Source of the DNA: Pedobacter mucosus
Lineage (GTDB): Bacteria; Bacteroidota; Bacteroidia; Sphingobacteriales; Sphingobacteriaceae
DNA: 64,000 nt
NCBI RefSeq assembly: GCF_022200785.1
Contig: NZ_CP087585.1
Span: 496,001 to 560,000 of the forward strand
Reading direction: 5' to 3'
The translations under genes and the position numbers were made by a program. Positions 32,967 to 41,979 of this stretch are shown piece after piece. Under the pieces are notes generated by a model. That model had not been told where the DNA came from, made no database searches, and worked only from the letters and a program-made list of their open reading frames with translations. Each line of letters opens with the position of its first letter. The first letter of the stretch is position 1.

Positions 32967-33404
32967 ATGCAAATATCCTGTCCAGTTTCTGCTGAAAGAG
33001 TAAATGAGAATATTGTTCGAATGATAGCCTTTATGGTTGCGTTAATAGGAGTAGTTTGCCTAATTTTTTCAAATTACTGGGCAATGATATTTTTAATTTT
33101 TGATTTTTATTTAAGAGCTTTTACAACAGGAAAATATAGTTTGTTAAAATGGCTAGCACTGCAGATTGCCAAAATATTTCCATTAACTCCAAAAATGACT
33201 GATGCCGCACCAAAGAAATTTGCTGCAACATTAGGATTTACTTTTTCGCTAATTGTTGCAGCTTTTTATTTTCTAAATTTCCAGACAATAGCTGATGTAT
33301 TGGCCTTCGTGCTCGTTTGCTTTGCCTTACTAGAAAGCGTTTTGGCAATTTGTGTAGGCTGTTACGTATATTCTTATTGGAATATTCTCTTTAAAAGAAA
33401 CTAA
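32967..33404 (+). CDS. DUF4395 membrane protein
   Basis: 145 residues of the DUF4395 family. It starts MQISCPVSAERVNENIVRMIAFMVALIGVVCLIF, with the family's N-terminal C-P and V-N-E-N-x-V-R before the first helix, then FLIFDFYLRAFTTGKYSLLKWLA, with the conserved D-x-x-x-R-x-F, and two further helices ending LLESVLAICVGCYVYSY with the C-x-x-C pair near the end. About four transmembrane segments. Function unknown; the two thiol sites (C5 and CVGC) suggest a redox link. Its stop overlaps that of the convergent luciferase-like gene by four bases. Directly upstream lies a 21-bp tandem repeat array. Confidence 0.85.
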   Translation: MQISCPVSAERVNENIVRMIAFMVALIGVVCLIFSNYWAMIFLIFDFYLRAFTTGKYSLLKWLALQIAKIFPLTPKMTDAAPKKFAATLGFTFSLIVAAFYFLNFQTIADVLAFVLVCFALLESVLAICVGCYVYSYWNILFKRN

Positions 33405-34447
33405 ACCAAGTCAGCTTTTTTAGTCAATGCTTTTCTTACTTCCGGTGCTATCTTGGTTCCAAAAATTTCAATTGATTTCATCATTGCGGCATGGGATGGA
33501 CCACCAACATCCATATGAGCAGAGAATCGGGTTAATCCAAAAGTATCTTCCATAGCTAATATCTTATCAACTGATTCGCTTGCATCACCAATAATTAATG
33601 CACCATTGCTACTTTTACCTGCATCGAATTGGTTTCGTAAAAATGGAGGCCAACCACGTGTTTTCCCAATTCTATTCATTTGAGCAGAATATAATGGGAA
33701 ATAGTAATCAGATACTTCGTTGCTGTTTTCGCCAAATAAGGAATGCATATGAACACCTACTTCAAATTTATTCATATCATGCCCGTAAGCTTGATAAACC
33801 TTTTTATAATACTCAAACAGTGGTTTAAATTGTATGGGTTGACCGCCAATGATGGCAAACATTACTGGTAAACCTAGTCTGCCGGCACGTTCTACAGATT
33901 CAGGCGTTCCACCAACAGCTACCCAAATTGTTAAATTATCGTTTACAGCACGAGGCAAAATTTCTTGATTCACTAACTCCGGACGGAATTTTCCTTTCCA
34001 ATTTATTTTTGGCTCTTTATTGATTTTTAACAGTAATTCTAATTTTTCTTCGTAAAGCTCATCATAGTCTTGAAGATTGTATCCAAATAATGGAAACGAT
34101 TCGATGAAGCTCCCGCGACCAGCCATTAATTCTGCTCTTCCGTTAGAAATCAAATCGATAGTTGCAAAATTTTGATAAAGTTTTACTGGATCTGATGAGC
34201 TTAAAACTGAAACTGCACTACTTAATTTTATATTTTTAGTAACTGTTGCTGCAGCAGCTAAAATTATTTCTGGACTAGAAACTGCATAATCTGGCCGATG
34301 ATGTTCGCCGATTCCATAAAAATCTAAACCAACTTCATCCATCAGTTTAATTTCTTCTATAATTTCTTGAAGTCTTTGTTGGGCGGATTGAATTTCTCCT
34401 TTTGCGTTGATTTGCAAATCGCCGAACATGCCGATACCTAATTCCAT
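33401..34447 (-). CDS. LLM-class (luciferase-like) flavin-dependent oxidoreductase
   Basis: 348 residues of the bacterial luciferase/F420-type TIM-barrel family. Seen: IKLMDEVGLDFYGIGEHHRPDYAVSSPEIILAAAATVTKNIKLSSAVSVLSSSDPVKLYQNFATIDLISNGRAELMAGRGS, the unbroken N-terminal family signature (about 33-115), and VAVGGTPESVERAGRLGLPVMFAI (about 178-201). FMN is the likely cofactor. Substrate unknown; alkanesulfonate-, nitrilotriacetate- and generic MsnO8-like members share this pattern. It is a lone gene in the minus direction, convergent with DUF4395. Confidence 0.92.
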   Translation of the reverse strand: MELGIGMFGDLQINAKGEIQSAQQRLQEIIEEIKLMDEVGLDFYGIGEHHRPDYAVSSPEIILAAAATVTKNIKLSSAVSVLSSSDPVKLYQNFATIDLISNGRAELMAGRGSFIESFPLFGYNLQDYDELYEEKLELLLKINKEPKINWKGKFRPELVNQEILPRAVNDNLTIWVAVGGTPESVERAGRLGLPVMFAIIGGQPIQFKPLFEYYKKVYQAYGHDMNKFEVGVHMHSLFGENSNEVSDYYFPLYSAQMNRIGKTRGWPPFLRNQFDAGKSSNGALIIGDASESVDKILAMEDTFGLTRFSAHMDVGGPSHAAMMKSIEIFGTKIAPEVRKALTKKADLV

Positions 34448-34562
34448 AATTGTTAAAATTTGTTTAACAAAGTTAGTAGGTTATGTTTCGAAAATTTTTG
34501 ATGTATGGTAAGAAATGTTTTATTAACGAGAAACAACTTTTGTGTTAGCAGAAATCTTATTT

Positions 34563-34632
34563 AAATAAACCCGATTGAAATGGAAACCAAAAGCTTTTTT
34601 CTGCTTTTGTTGTAATGGAAAGCGGGACTATC
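34563..34632 (+). repeat. dispersed hairpin-family element, copy C
   Basis: 5' box AAATAAACCCGATTGAA (34563-34579), stem CAAAAGC/GCTTTTG (34588-34594 and 34603-34609) around TTTTTTCT, then 3' box GGAAAGCGGGACTATC. The order and spacing match the copy at 11481-11540, but the stem arms are unrelated in sequence. Confidence 0.7.
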
Positions 34633-34671
34633 AGAACCTATTCATGCTGGTTTTGCTTTCCAAGTATTTAT

Positions 34672-34739
34672 ACCATATAAGGGAAGTAAGAAGATTATGA
34701 GCTCAACGGTCTTAAATGAACTTACATTTCTTATATGGT
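34672..34739 (-). terminator. inverted repeat downstream of hscA, possible terminator
   Basis: ACCATATAAGGGAAGTAAG (34672-34690) against CTTACATTTCTTATATGGT (34721-34739): ten outer pairs are perfect, the middle partly mismatched, loop 30 bases. It begins 51 bases after the hscA stop. A T-rich tract follows the second arm only on part of the minus strand, so it may be a repeat as well as a terminator. Confidence 0.45.
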
Positions 34740-34789
34740 AATCAGATTGCAATTAAGATTCTGGAACAAGTTCAGAATGACGAGATTTA

Positions 34790-36646
34790 CTATTCTATCT
34801 TCTTACCCTTCATCGCAGTTGAAATTGCCGCATCCATAACACGTTCTGCAAACGGACGAGTAAACTCATTTAGTTCATCAGCTTTTTTCAAAATTGTATC
34901 TTTTTCTTGAGTAGTTAAAGCCGTTTTCAAAGCTTCAATATAGGCGTTGGTTTCTGCAATTTCTTGCGCAGTTAAATGTTCGGCGTGTTTTGTAATGAAA
35001 CGTTCGGCGGTGTATAGCAATTGTTCGCCTTCACTTCGTGCCTCAATTAACATGCGTTGTTCTACATCGCTTTTGGCATATGTAATGCTATCAATTAACA
35101 TTTTTTCTACCGTATCATCACTCAGACCGTAGCTAGGCGTTATTTCAATTTCCTGTTTTACGCCAGAACGTAACTCAATCGCCTGAACAGTTAATATTCC
35201 ATCGGCATTTAGCAAAAAGTTAATATCTACTTTCGGTAAACCAGCAGGCATTGCCGGAATTCCTTTTAAGTCAAACTCAGCGAGTTTACGGTTTTCTTTA
35301 ACCAGATCACGCTCGCCTTGGTAAACAGAAATTTTCATGTTTATTTGTCCGTCTAGCGATGTAGTATATTGTCGACCAGCTTTAGTTGGTACTTTGCTAT
35401 TACGCGAAATAATCACGTCCATTAAACCGCCCATGGTTTCGATTCCTAAAGAAAGTGGAGTAACATCAAGCAATAAAATATCGGAGCGATTTCCGGCCAA
35501 AACATCAGCCTGAATTGCTGCACCAAGTGCTACAACTTCATCAGGATTAATATTATCCTGAGGTTTTTTGCCAAAGAAATTTTCTACTGCCTGCTTAACA
35601 AAAGGAGTGCGGGTGGAACCGCCCACCAAGATAACCTCATCAATATCTTTTGCTGTTAATTCTGCATCCTTTAAAGCATTTTTACAAGCGTTAATCGTTT
35701 CTTCAACCTTTGCAGCAATCAATTGCTCGAATGTTTGCCTGTCCAAAGTACACCAGATATCACCGACTTGTTCGTTGTATAAATTTTGTGTAGACAATGC
35801 TTTTTTAGCCGACTCAGCTTGCAGGCGCAAGGTTTGCATTAAAATATTATCCTGTGCTACTACTGAAATATCAAGCTTATTTTTTTCTAACCAGTAATTT
35901 AAAATGGCGCTGTCAAAATCATCGCCTCCTAAATAAGTGTTTCCATTAGTTGCTAAAACTTCAAAAATCCCATTTTGAATTTGTAAAATAGAAACATCAA
36001 AAGTTCCTCCACCTAAATCATAAACGGCTATAGTTTTTTGTTGCGAAGGATCTAAACCGATTCCGTAAGCTAAACTGGCCGCAGTTGGCTCGTTAACAAT
36101 GCGCATCACATCCAACCCTGCAAGTTTCCCAGCGTCACGTGTTGCTTGGCGTTGGCTATCATTAAAATATGCCGGAACAGTAATTACAGCACGATTTACT
36201 GGCGTTTTTAAAGCATGTTCGGCTCTTGCTTTCAATTCCTTTAATATTTCTGCGGATAATTCAATCGGAGTATAAAAACGATTTCCAGCCTGAATTTTTA
36301 CTAAAGCATCACTATCATCATCGATAATTTTGTAAGAGAAAATATTGGCATGTTCGGCAACATCTTTATAGGATCGGCCTAGTAATCTTTTAACAGAAAA
36401 AATAGTATTTACCGGGTCTGTTGTTAAAAATTCTTTAGCTTCATTACCAACTATAGCATCGTTTTGACTATTGAAATATACGATTGAAGGAACTAAAATT
36501 CCTTTTCCTGCATCATTGATAACCTGTGGATTTTTATCTGGATTGATAAAAGCCACCAAACTATTCGTTGTGCCCAAATCAATTCCGACTATTATTTCTT
36601 CTTTCTGTAATGAACCTGTGGCCAGGTTGATTGATATTTTTGCCAT
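34790..36646 (-). CDS. hscA: Hsp70-family chaperone, HscA-like (Fe-S cluster assembly)
   Basis: 618-residue Hsp70. The ATPase domain starts [16 protein letters not shown] (about 19-34), continues with [13 protein letters not shown] and [12 protein letters not shown], and the substrate-binding part has [14 protein letters not shown] then [17 protein letters not shown]. It differs from DnaK in its 18-residue N-terminal extension before the ATPase core, the shorter length and the basic KGKKIE end in place of the DnaK acidic EEVK-type tail, features of HscA, the chaperone that releases Fe-S clusters from IscU. Its usual partners HscB, IscU and IscS are not adjacent; IscX and ferredoxin genes lie 21 kb away. 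A -7 box ends only four bases before the start. Confidence 0.85.
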   Translation of the reverse strand: MAKISINLATGSLQKEEIIVGIDLGTTNSLVAFINPDKNPQVINDAGKGILVPSIVYFNSQNDAIVGNEAKEFLTTDPVNTIFSVKRLLGRSYKDVAEHANIFSYKIIDDDSDALVKIQAGNRFYTPIELSAEILKELKARAEHALKTPVNRAVITVPAYFNDSQRQATRDAGKLAGLDVMRIVNEPTAASLAYGIGLDPSQQKTIAVYDLGGGTFDVSILQIQNGIFEVLATNGNTYLGGDDFDSAILNYWLEKNKLDISVVAQDNILMQTLRLQAESAKKALSTQNLYNEQVGDIWCTLDRQTFEQLIAAKVEETINACKNALKDAELTAKDIDEVILVGGSTRTPFVKQAVENFFGKKPQDNINPDEVVALGAAIQADVLAGNRSDILLLDVTPLSLGIETMGGLMDVIISRNSKVPTKAGRQYTTSLDGQINMKISVYQGERDLVKENRKLAEFDLKGIPAMPAGLPKVDINFLLNADGILTVQAIELRSGVKQEIEITPSYGLSDDTVEKMLIDSITYAKSDVEQRMLIEARSEGEQLLYTAERFITKHAEHLTAQEIAETNAYIEALKTALTTQEKDTILKKADELNEFTRPFAERVMDAAISTAMKGKKIE

Positions 36647-36650
36647 ACGG

Positions 36651-36658
36651 CAAATTTA
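36651..36658 (-). promoter_or_regulatory. -7 box TAAATTTG for hscA
   Basis: Exact TAnnTTTG match on minus with four bases (CCGT) between box and ATG, so the message is predicted to be leaderless. Confidence 0.6.
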
Positions 36659-36858
36659 CAGAGATTGTTGCAATGTTTTAAGATTGAAATGTTTTAATGT
36701 TGTAAAGATTAGTAATCCAATTTCTTACACCAAACATTATTAAGCTAGCATATTGATTGGTGATTTACTAATAATATAATTTTAAAATTTAGTTTTTACT
36801 CTTTTTACTTCTGAAAATTCTCAGTTTTTTGTCTATATTGAGATCAAACCAATTATTT

Positions 36859-39588
36859 ATGAAAAAACGAATACTATATACATTGCTTGGCCTATTTATC
36901 TTCCCGATAATGGTGTTTTCGCAAACGATTATTAAGGGAAAAGTGGCAACTGCAAAGGGCGAGGGCATCATTGCTGCTTCAATTAAACAAAAAGGATCAA
37001 ATAAAGGTGCTGTTTCTGATCAGAATGGTGAATTTCAAATCTCAGTTCCTGATAATTCGATTTTGGTTTTTAGTGCCATCGGTTATGTTACCAGAGAAGT
37101 GGAGGCGAAAAGTCCGCTAACCGTTATCTTATCAGAGGATGCCCAAAACTTAGGCGATTTTGTTGTAGTTGGAACCCGTGGTAAAGCCCGCTCTTCGATA
37201 TTAACGCCAGTTCCGGTTGATGTTATTAAGATTAACTCCGTAAACATGCCAACGGCAAAAATGGATTTAACTTCTATTTTAAATTCTGCTTCTCCATCTT
37301 TTAACTTCAATAAACAAAGCGGTTCTGATGGAGCAGATCAAATAGATTTGGCAACATTAAGGGGCTTAGGTCCAGATCAGACCTTGGTATTGGTGAATGG
37401 AAAAAGACGTCACCAAACTGCTTTTGTGGCTGTTTTTGGTACACGCGGGCGAGGAAATTCGGGTACGGATTTAAATGCCATTCCAGAATCATCGATCGAT
37501 CGAGTTGAAATATTACGAGATGGTGCTTCTGCACAATACGGTTCTGACGCGATTGCTGGTGTTATTAATCTAATTTTGAAAAAAGATGTTGGTGTTTTAA
37601 GCATCAATACTGGGTATTCTGGTTATTACGATCCAAAATTTAATACGCATTATGGTAAAGAATTGGGTCAATATCGCACAAACGGCGCCATCGATGGTAA
37701 TGCTTTTTCCCTTGGTGCCAATTACGGTGTAGCGCTAGGCAAGAATAATGGCTTTATTAATTTTTCAGGAAACTTTTTCGCCAACGGAAAAACATTCAGG
37801 CAAAATCTAAATACCGATTTAAGTACTAAAGATGGTTTACCCATAAATACCGTCAGGCGATCTACAGGTGATGGTTCCGTTACTTCGGGAGGTTTGATGT
37901 ATAATATGGAATTGCCAATTGCCAATACAAAAACCATTATTTACTCTTTTGGTGGTGGCAATGCAAAGGCATCTAGCGCTTATGCTTATACTCGAAATTT
38001 ATCTGAGAGACCAGAGCGTTTTCCTGATGGAGTTGCTGGCAATCCAATTTTACAAACTACAATTGATGGTGAAACTTATTTTGATCCTATTATTGAAACA
38101 AAGATTCAAGATTTATCTTTTGCTGGAGGTGTTAGAGGGGTTTGGGGCAGTGATTGGAATTGGGATTTGAGTAATACTTTAGGTCGGAATAATTTTCATT
38201 TTTATGGTGATCAAACTTTTAATGCTTCGTTAGGTGCAGGTAAAACTCATTTTGATGATGGTGGTTTTTCATTTCTACAAAACACTGTAAACTTTAACCT
38301 TAGTAAATTAGTTGATGTTGCATCTGGATTGAATTTAGCTTTTGGTTTAGAACAACGCTATGAAAATTACAAAATTTATGCTGGGGAAAAAGACTCATAC
38401 GCCAACTACAACGCAAACAAAGCTACAGGAGCACAAGGTTTTCCCGGTTATCAGCCAGGCGACGAAGTTGATGCAAGCAGATCAAATGTTGCAGCTTATG
38501 TTGATGCTGAGTTAGATGCAACCGATAAATGGTTAATCGGCGTAGCGGTTAGAGCAGAAAACTACAATGATTTTGGTTTTACGAGTAACTACAAACTTGC
38601 TACGCGTTATAAATTAACCAGTAATTTTAATCTTCGAGGATCGCTAAGCACAGGATTTAGAGCGCCTTCACTGCAACAAATTAATTTTAGTAATACGTTT
38701 ACAAACGTGCAAGGCGGTAACGTTTTCGAAGTTAAAATTGCACCAAATTATAGTCCAATTACAAAAGCTGCCGGAATTCCGGATTTAAAACAAGAAAAAT
38801 CTATTAACGCAAGTTTAGGGTTTTCGTGGAAACCATTTTCTAATGTAACCGTTACTTTGGATGGTTATCGCATCAATATTAAGGATCGAGTGGTTTTATC
38901 TGGTCAGTTTGATGAAAGTATTCCGGCACTTAAACCAATTTTAAATCAGCTAAATGTAGCGCAGGCACAATTTTTTGCAAACGCAGTCAATACTACAAAT
39001 TATGGCTTGGATTTAGTAGTAGATTATACTAAACGCTTTGATAACAACACATCAATTAAAGTGCTATTTACAGGTAATTTGAATCATTTAAATATTGATA
39101 AAATTAATATTCCAGCGGCATTAAATGGATCTTATGATACGCAACAAGCATTTTTTAGCGATCGTGAACAGGCTTACATTAAAGCATCTGCTCCACCAGT
39201 AAAATTGGGCCTAAATCTAGATTATGGCTTTGGAAATTGGATGGTTGGAACGCACTTTTTATACTATGGAAAAATTTCAATTTTAGGTTATGGCTACGAA
39301 AATACCTATCCTCCATTAGTAAATTTAGACAATACTAACACTTCCGTTTTAGAACAATTTAATTACTCAGGTAAAATGGTTTCCGACGTTTATGCATCTT
39401 ATAAAATATCTAAACGCGTTACTATATTTTTTGGAGCGGATAATGTGTTTAATGTTCATCCGGATTTAGGTTATGTGCAAGGCGCAAAACTTTCTGCTTA
39501 CGATGGTGAAACTGGTGGTGCTTGGGATGCCGTTCAAATGGGTTTTAACGGGCTAAAATTATTTACAAAGTTGGCTTTTAATTTTTAA
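36859..39588 (+). CDS. TonB-dependent outer-membrane receptor
   Basis: 909 residues from the ATG at 36859, chosen because it gives the signal peptide MKKRILYTLLGLFIFPIMVFSQ directly. A carboxypeptidase-regulatory-like domain follows (about 22-105: TIIKGKVATAKGEGIIAASIKQKGSNKGAVSDQNGEF), then the plug (about 106-240: DQTLVLVNGKRRH and RVEILRDGASAQYGSDAIAGVINLILK) and a 22-strand barrel ending with LKLFTKLAFNF, C-terminal Phe. No SusD partner follows, so it is of the stand-alone kind, probably for a siderophore, metal complex or vitamin; nothing nearby says which. It is divergent from hscA and ends in a clear terminator. Confidence 0.95.
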   Translation: MKKRILYTLLGLFIFPIMVFSQTIIKGKVATAKGEGIIAASIKQKGSNKGAVSDQNGEFQISVPDNSILVFSAIGYVTREVEAKSPLTVILSEDAQNLGDFVVVGTRGKARSSILTPVPVDVIKINSVNMPTAKMDLTSILNSASPSFNFNKQSGSDGADQIDLATLRGLGPDQTLVLVNGKRRHQTAFVAVFGTRGRGNSGTDLNAIPESSIDRVEILRDGASAQYGSDAIAGVINLILKKDVGVLSINTGYSGYYDPKFNTHYGKELGQYRTNGAIDGNAFSLGANYGVALGKNNGFINFSGNFFANGKTFRQNLNTDLSTKDGLPINTVRRSTGDGSVTSGGLMYNMELPIANTKTIIYSFGGGNAKASSAYAYTRNLSERPERFPDGVAGNPILQTTIDGETYFDPIIETKIQDLSFAGGVRGVWGSDWNWDLSNTLGRNNFHFYGDQTFNASLGAGKTHFDDGGFSFLQNTVNFNLSKLVDVASGLNLAFGLEQRYENYKIYAGEKDSYANYNANKATGAQGFPGYQPGDEVDASRSNVAAYVDAELDATDKWLIGVAVRAENYNDFGFTSNYKLATRYKLTSNFNLRGSLSTGFRAPSLQQINFSNTFTNVQGGNVFEVKIAPNYSPITKAAGIPDLKQEKSINASLGFSWKPFSNVTVTLDGYRINIKDRVVLSGQFDESIPALKPILNQLNVAQAQFFANAVNTTNYGLDLVVDYTKRFDNNTSIKVLFTGNLNHLNIDKINIPAALNGSYDTQQAFFSDREQAYIKASAPPVKLGLNLDYGFGNWMVGTHFLYYGKISILGYGYENTYPPLVNLDNTNTSVLEQFNYSGKMVSDVYASYKISKRVTIFFGADNVFNVHPDLGYVQGAKLSAYDGETGGAWDAVQMGFNGLKLFTKLAFNF

Positions 39589-39610
39589 AGTCAGATCTTA
39601 CGATATTGAA

Positions 39611-39643
39611 GGGGATATTAATTCAATTTAATATCCCTTTTTT
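39611..39643 (+). terminator. terminator of the TonB-dependent receptor gene
   Basis: GGGATATTAA (39612-39621) pairs perfectly with TTAATATCCC (39628-39637), a six-base loop, then TTTTTT. It starts 23 bases after the stop. Confidence 0.88.
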
Positions 39644-39701
39644 GTTTAAGATTAATATTTTAGGATTTGGAAACGATAGGTTCTGTACTTTTCGGGATCT
39701 G

Positions 39702-39764
39702 CAGCCCTGCTGTGCCTCCAAGCCCGAAGAAAAATCGGGGCTTTCCGTACCATCAGGTTTATTT
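39702..39764 (-). repeat. dispersed hairpin-family element, copy D
   Basis: On the minus strand: box AAATAAACCTGATG (39751-39764), stem CCCGA/TCGGG with heptaloop TTTTTCT (plus-strand CCCGA 39723-39727, AGAAAAA 39728-39734, TCGGG 39735-39739), then AGCAGGGCTG (39702-39711). Same layout as the other copies. Confidence 0.65.
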
Positions 39765-39846
39765 AATAAAGTTTGGTGCTTTTATACAGTAAAATGTCGA
39801 GTTCAATACCTATCACATTTTAAGTTAAAATGAAACTTAGGCTCAT

Positions 39847-39914
39847 CGTCATGCTGAATTTATTTCAGCATCTTTCTTGTGTAGAAGACCCTGAAATAAA
39901 TTCAGGGTCATGAC
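39847..39914. repeat. GTCATGCTGA-type palindromic repeat
   Basis: Outer arms GTCATG...CATGAC; inner arms CTGAATTTATTTCAG and CTGAAATAAATTCAG are reverse complements. The same opening CGTCATGCTGA recurs at 51780, and a shorter related piece at 34756-34782. Confidence 0.75.
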
Positions 39915-39997
39915 CGTTCATATAATAAATGCCTAGTTAAGTTGTACCCTTTTAATGAACTACGTATAGTAACTAATTATAATAGATAAAAAACTAT

Positions 39998-41221
39998 TTA
40001 TTTCCTATTCTTTTCCTCAATCCACATCGACATATATTTTGTACTCTGCACTGTGTGATGATTCAAAATCTGTCCGAAAAAATTTTTTTGCCGATGCACA
40101 ACTAAATCTAAATTTTCAATTTGGGTGATAAATTTATCGGCAAAATCTTCAGAAGAATATCGTTCATTTATGATTCGGATTCCATTTTGCTGCGCAACAA
40201 GCCAAGCAATTTTATCTTTATAAAGTTCCACCGCTTTATCAATAAACAAGCTTAAATCATCTTCAACAAATCCGTTCCAATCTAAATCACCTTTCATTGC
40301 TTCTGCACCAATCGATGTCGTTATTGATGGAGTTCCAACCTGCATGGCATCAATAAATTTTCCTTTTACTCCAGCACCAAACTGAATTGGTGCAAGAAGA
40401 ATTTTATGTTTAGAAATTGTTTCTTTGGCATCTTTGGCTCTACCTCGAATAAAAAATTTTTCATTTTTATTATCCAGTTGCAACACCTTTTGCGATGCAT
40501 ATGAACCATAGATATTCAAACTTACACCAGGCAATCTTTTTCTAAGTTCCGACCAAATTTTCGTTTTTAAAACCTGTACAGTATTCCAATTAGGTTCATG
40601 AAGAAAGTTGCCTATAAAAACAAAATCGGCTCGTTCTTCAAATGGAATCCATCCTAAAATGTTCTGATTAGTGATTACATGCTCCAAAAAGGGCAGATAG
40701 TAAATTAATGAAGAATCAATTTTGAAATCTTCCTGCAAAATTTCCATCTCTATTTCAGAGATAATCAGCGATAGATCACAACGTAAAATGGAGGCAATTT
40801 CTCGCTTTGCAGTATCAGAATATAAATTTAAAGGAAGTTGTTTTTTATCACTTTGAGCACGGGCACTTCGCAGAAAATGTAAATCTTCGGTATCTAAAAT
40901 CCGCATCGCATTAGGACATTCCTGTTGAACTCGCCAGCCATATTGTTCCTCAACCATAAAACGATCGAACATAACTATGTTAGGGTTTAGCTCTTTTATG
41001 TAGATGTTAAAACGCTCATCATTAAGCCTTATTTGTTGCTCACTTACCTTAGTTTTTGAAAAATCGTAGCTGTGATCGCTTTTTGATGCAGCAGATGCAA
41101 AAGTGATTTGATAATTTTTGGCCAGAAATAAATTAATTAATTGAATCATTCTTGTTCCAGCTGCTGATGAAGTCGGTTCAGGCCAAACAAATCCAATAAT
41201 TAATAATTTCTTAGCACTCAT
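39998..41221 (-). CDS. glycosyltransferase, GT4/GT1-like
   Basis: 407 residues. N-terminal Rossmann domain with WPEPTSSAAGTRMIQLINLFLAKNYQITFAS (about 14-44), typical of nucleotide-sugar GT-B transferases. C-terminal domain with FIGNFLHEPNWNTVQVL (about 216-232), ISKHKILLAPIQFGAGVKGKFIDAMQVGTPSITTSIGAEAM (about 285-330), whose G-x-G-x-K-x-x-x-x-x-A-x-x-x-G-x-P segment forms the nucleotide-sugar pocket. No membrane segments or signal peptide, so cytoplasmic. Donor and acceptor unknown. It stands alone, divergent from miaE, not in a polysaccharide cluster. Confidence 0.88.
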   Translation of the reverse strand: MSAKKLLIIGFVWPEPTSSAAGTRMIQLINLFLAKNYQITFASAASKSDHSYDFSKTKVSEQQIRLNDERFNIYIKELNPNIVMFDRFMVEEQYGWRVQQECPNAMRILDTEDLHFLRSARAQSDKKQLPLNLYSDTAKREIASILRCDLSLIISEIEMEILQEDFKIDSSLIYYLPFLEHVITNQNILGWIPFEERADFVFIGNFLHEPNWNTVQVLKTKIWSELRKRLPGVSLNIYGSYASQKVLQLDNKNEKFFIRGRAKDAKETISKHKILLAPIQFGAGVKGKFIDAMQVGTPSITTSIGAEAMKGDLDWNGFVEDDLSLFIDKAVELYKDKIAWLVAQQNGIRIINERYSSEDFADKFITQIENLDLVVHRQKNFFGQILNHHTVQSTKYMSMWIEEKNRK

Positions 41222-41350
41222 AATTTAAAATTTCTGCAAAATAAAGTTATTTCCAGCAGATTTAATGAGAAAAGGTTCGCGGTTTTAAAAAGATCATGAA
41301 GTGCATTTCAATCTGCGGTTTTAAATCTGCCGCTATCTGCAGGAAATTCT

Positions 41351-41358
41351 TAATTTTG
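41351..41358 (+). promoter_or_regulatory. -7 box TAATTTTG for miaE
   Basis: Exact TAnnTTTG match, 20 bases ahead of the miaE ATG, in the gap shared with the divergent glycosyltransferase. Confidence 0.55.
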
Positions 41359-41378
41359 CAGCTCAATACCATTATTAA

Positions 41379-41960
41379 ATGTTAGGATTAAAATTATTGA
41401 CAGACCCACGCTGGGCAAATATCGCAGAGTCAAATTTAGAAGAAATTTTATCTGACCATGCTTGGTGCGAACAAAAAGCAGCAACAAATGCGATTACTTT
41501 AATTACGCAAAATTCTGAACACCAAGATTTAGTTGATGAGCTGACAGCAATTGCGATTGAAGAAATGCAACATTTTCAAATGGTAATCGAAATTATTAAA
41601 AAGCGAGGTTACGTTTTAAGTAGAGAACGAAAAGATGATTACGTTGGTCGTTTGGTAAAGTTTAGTAAAAAAGATGGAAGCAGAAACCAGGCATTCATCG
41701 ACCGACTTTTATTCGCCGCAATGATTGAAGCCAGAAGTTGTGAACGTTTCCGCGTTTTATCATTAAATATTGAAGATAAAGAATTAGCTAAATTTTACCA
41801 TGAATTAATGGTTTCTGAAGCTGGTCATTATACTACTTTTTTAAACTTTGCCCGTAAATATAGCGTAGATGTAGATGTTGATAAGCGATGGAAGGAATGG
41901 TTAGATTTTGAAGGAGAATTAATCCAAAGTTTTGGAACAAGGGAAGCGATACATGGTTAG
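41379..41960 (+). CDS. miaE: tRNA-(ms2io6A)-hydroxylase
   Basis: Non-heme di-iron monooxygenase that hydroxylates the isopentenyl group on A37 of tRNAs reading U-starting codons. The 193-residue helical protein has the carboxylate-bridged di-iron pattern: Glu31 (CEQKAA), EEMQH with Glu62 and His65, Glu117 (MIEARSCERF), and SEAGH with Glu147 and His150. The start MLGLKLLTDPRWA is also typical. Its action needs MiaA and MiaB, not seen here. It is a lone gene. Assignment is secure at family level. Confidence 0.93.
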   Translation: MLGLKLLTDPRWANIAESNLEEILSDHAWCEQKAATNAITLITQNSEHQDLVDELTAIAIEEMQHFQMVIEIIKKRGYVLSRERKDDYVGRLVKFSKKDGSRNQAFIDRLLFAAMIEARSCERFRVLSLNIEDKELAKFYHELMVSEAGHYTTFLNFARKYSVDVDVDKRWKEWLDFEGELIQSFGTREAIHG

Positions 41961-41979
41961 GAGCCTAGTCATTTAACTT

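Larger units (their letters stand above)
34448..34789. other. 342-bp gap with hairpin-family element, inverted repeat and a short palindromic element
   Basis: No gene. It holds a copy of the dispersed hairpin family (34563-34632), a long imperfect inverted repeat (34672-34739) and a GTCAT-type element (34756-34782). It lies between the 5' end of the luciferase-like gene and the 3' end of hscA, both on minus, so transcription of hscA must stop within it. Confidence 0.75.
39589..39997. other. 409-bp gap with a terminator, hairpin-family copy D and a long palindrome
   Basis: No gene. From left: the receptor terminator, the hairpin-family element in minus orientation (39702-39764), and the GTCATGCTGA-type palindrome (39847-39914); the remainder is the 3' flank of the glycosyltransferase gene. 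Confidence 0.75.

Noticed and set aside
34790..36646. Calling the Hsp70 gene dnaK
   Set aside because: It has an 18-residue extension before the ATPase core, is shorter than DnaK and lacks the acidic DnaK tail; HscA fits better. A small uncertainty remains.
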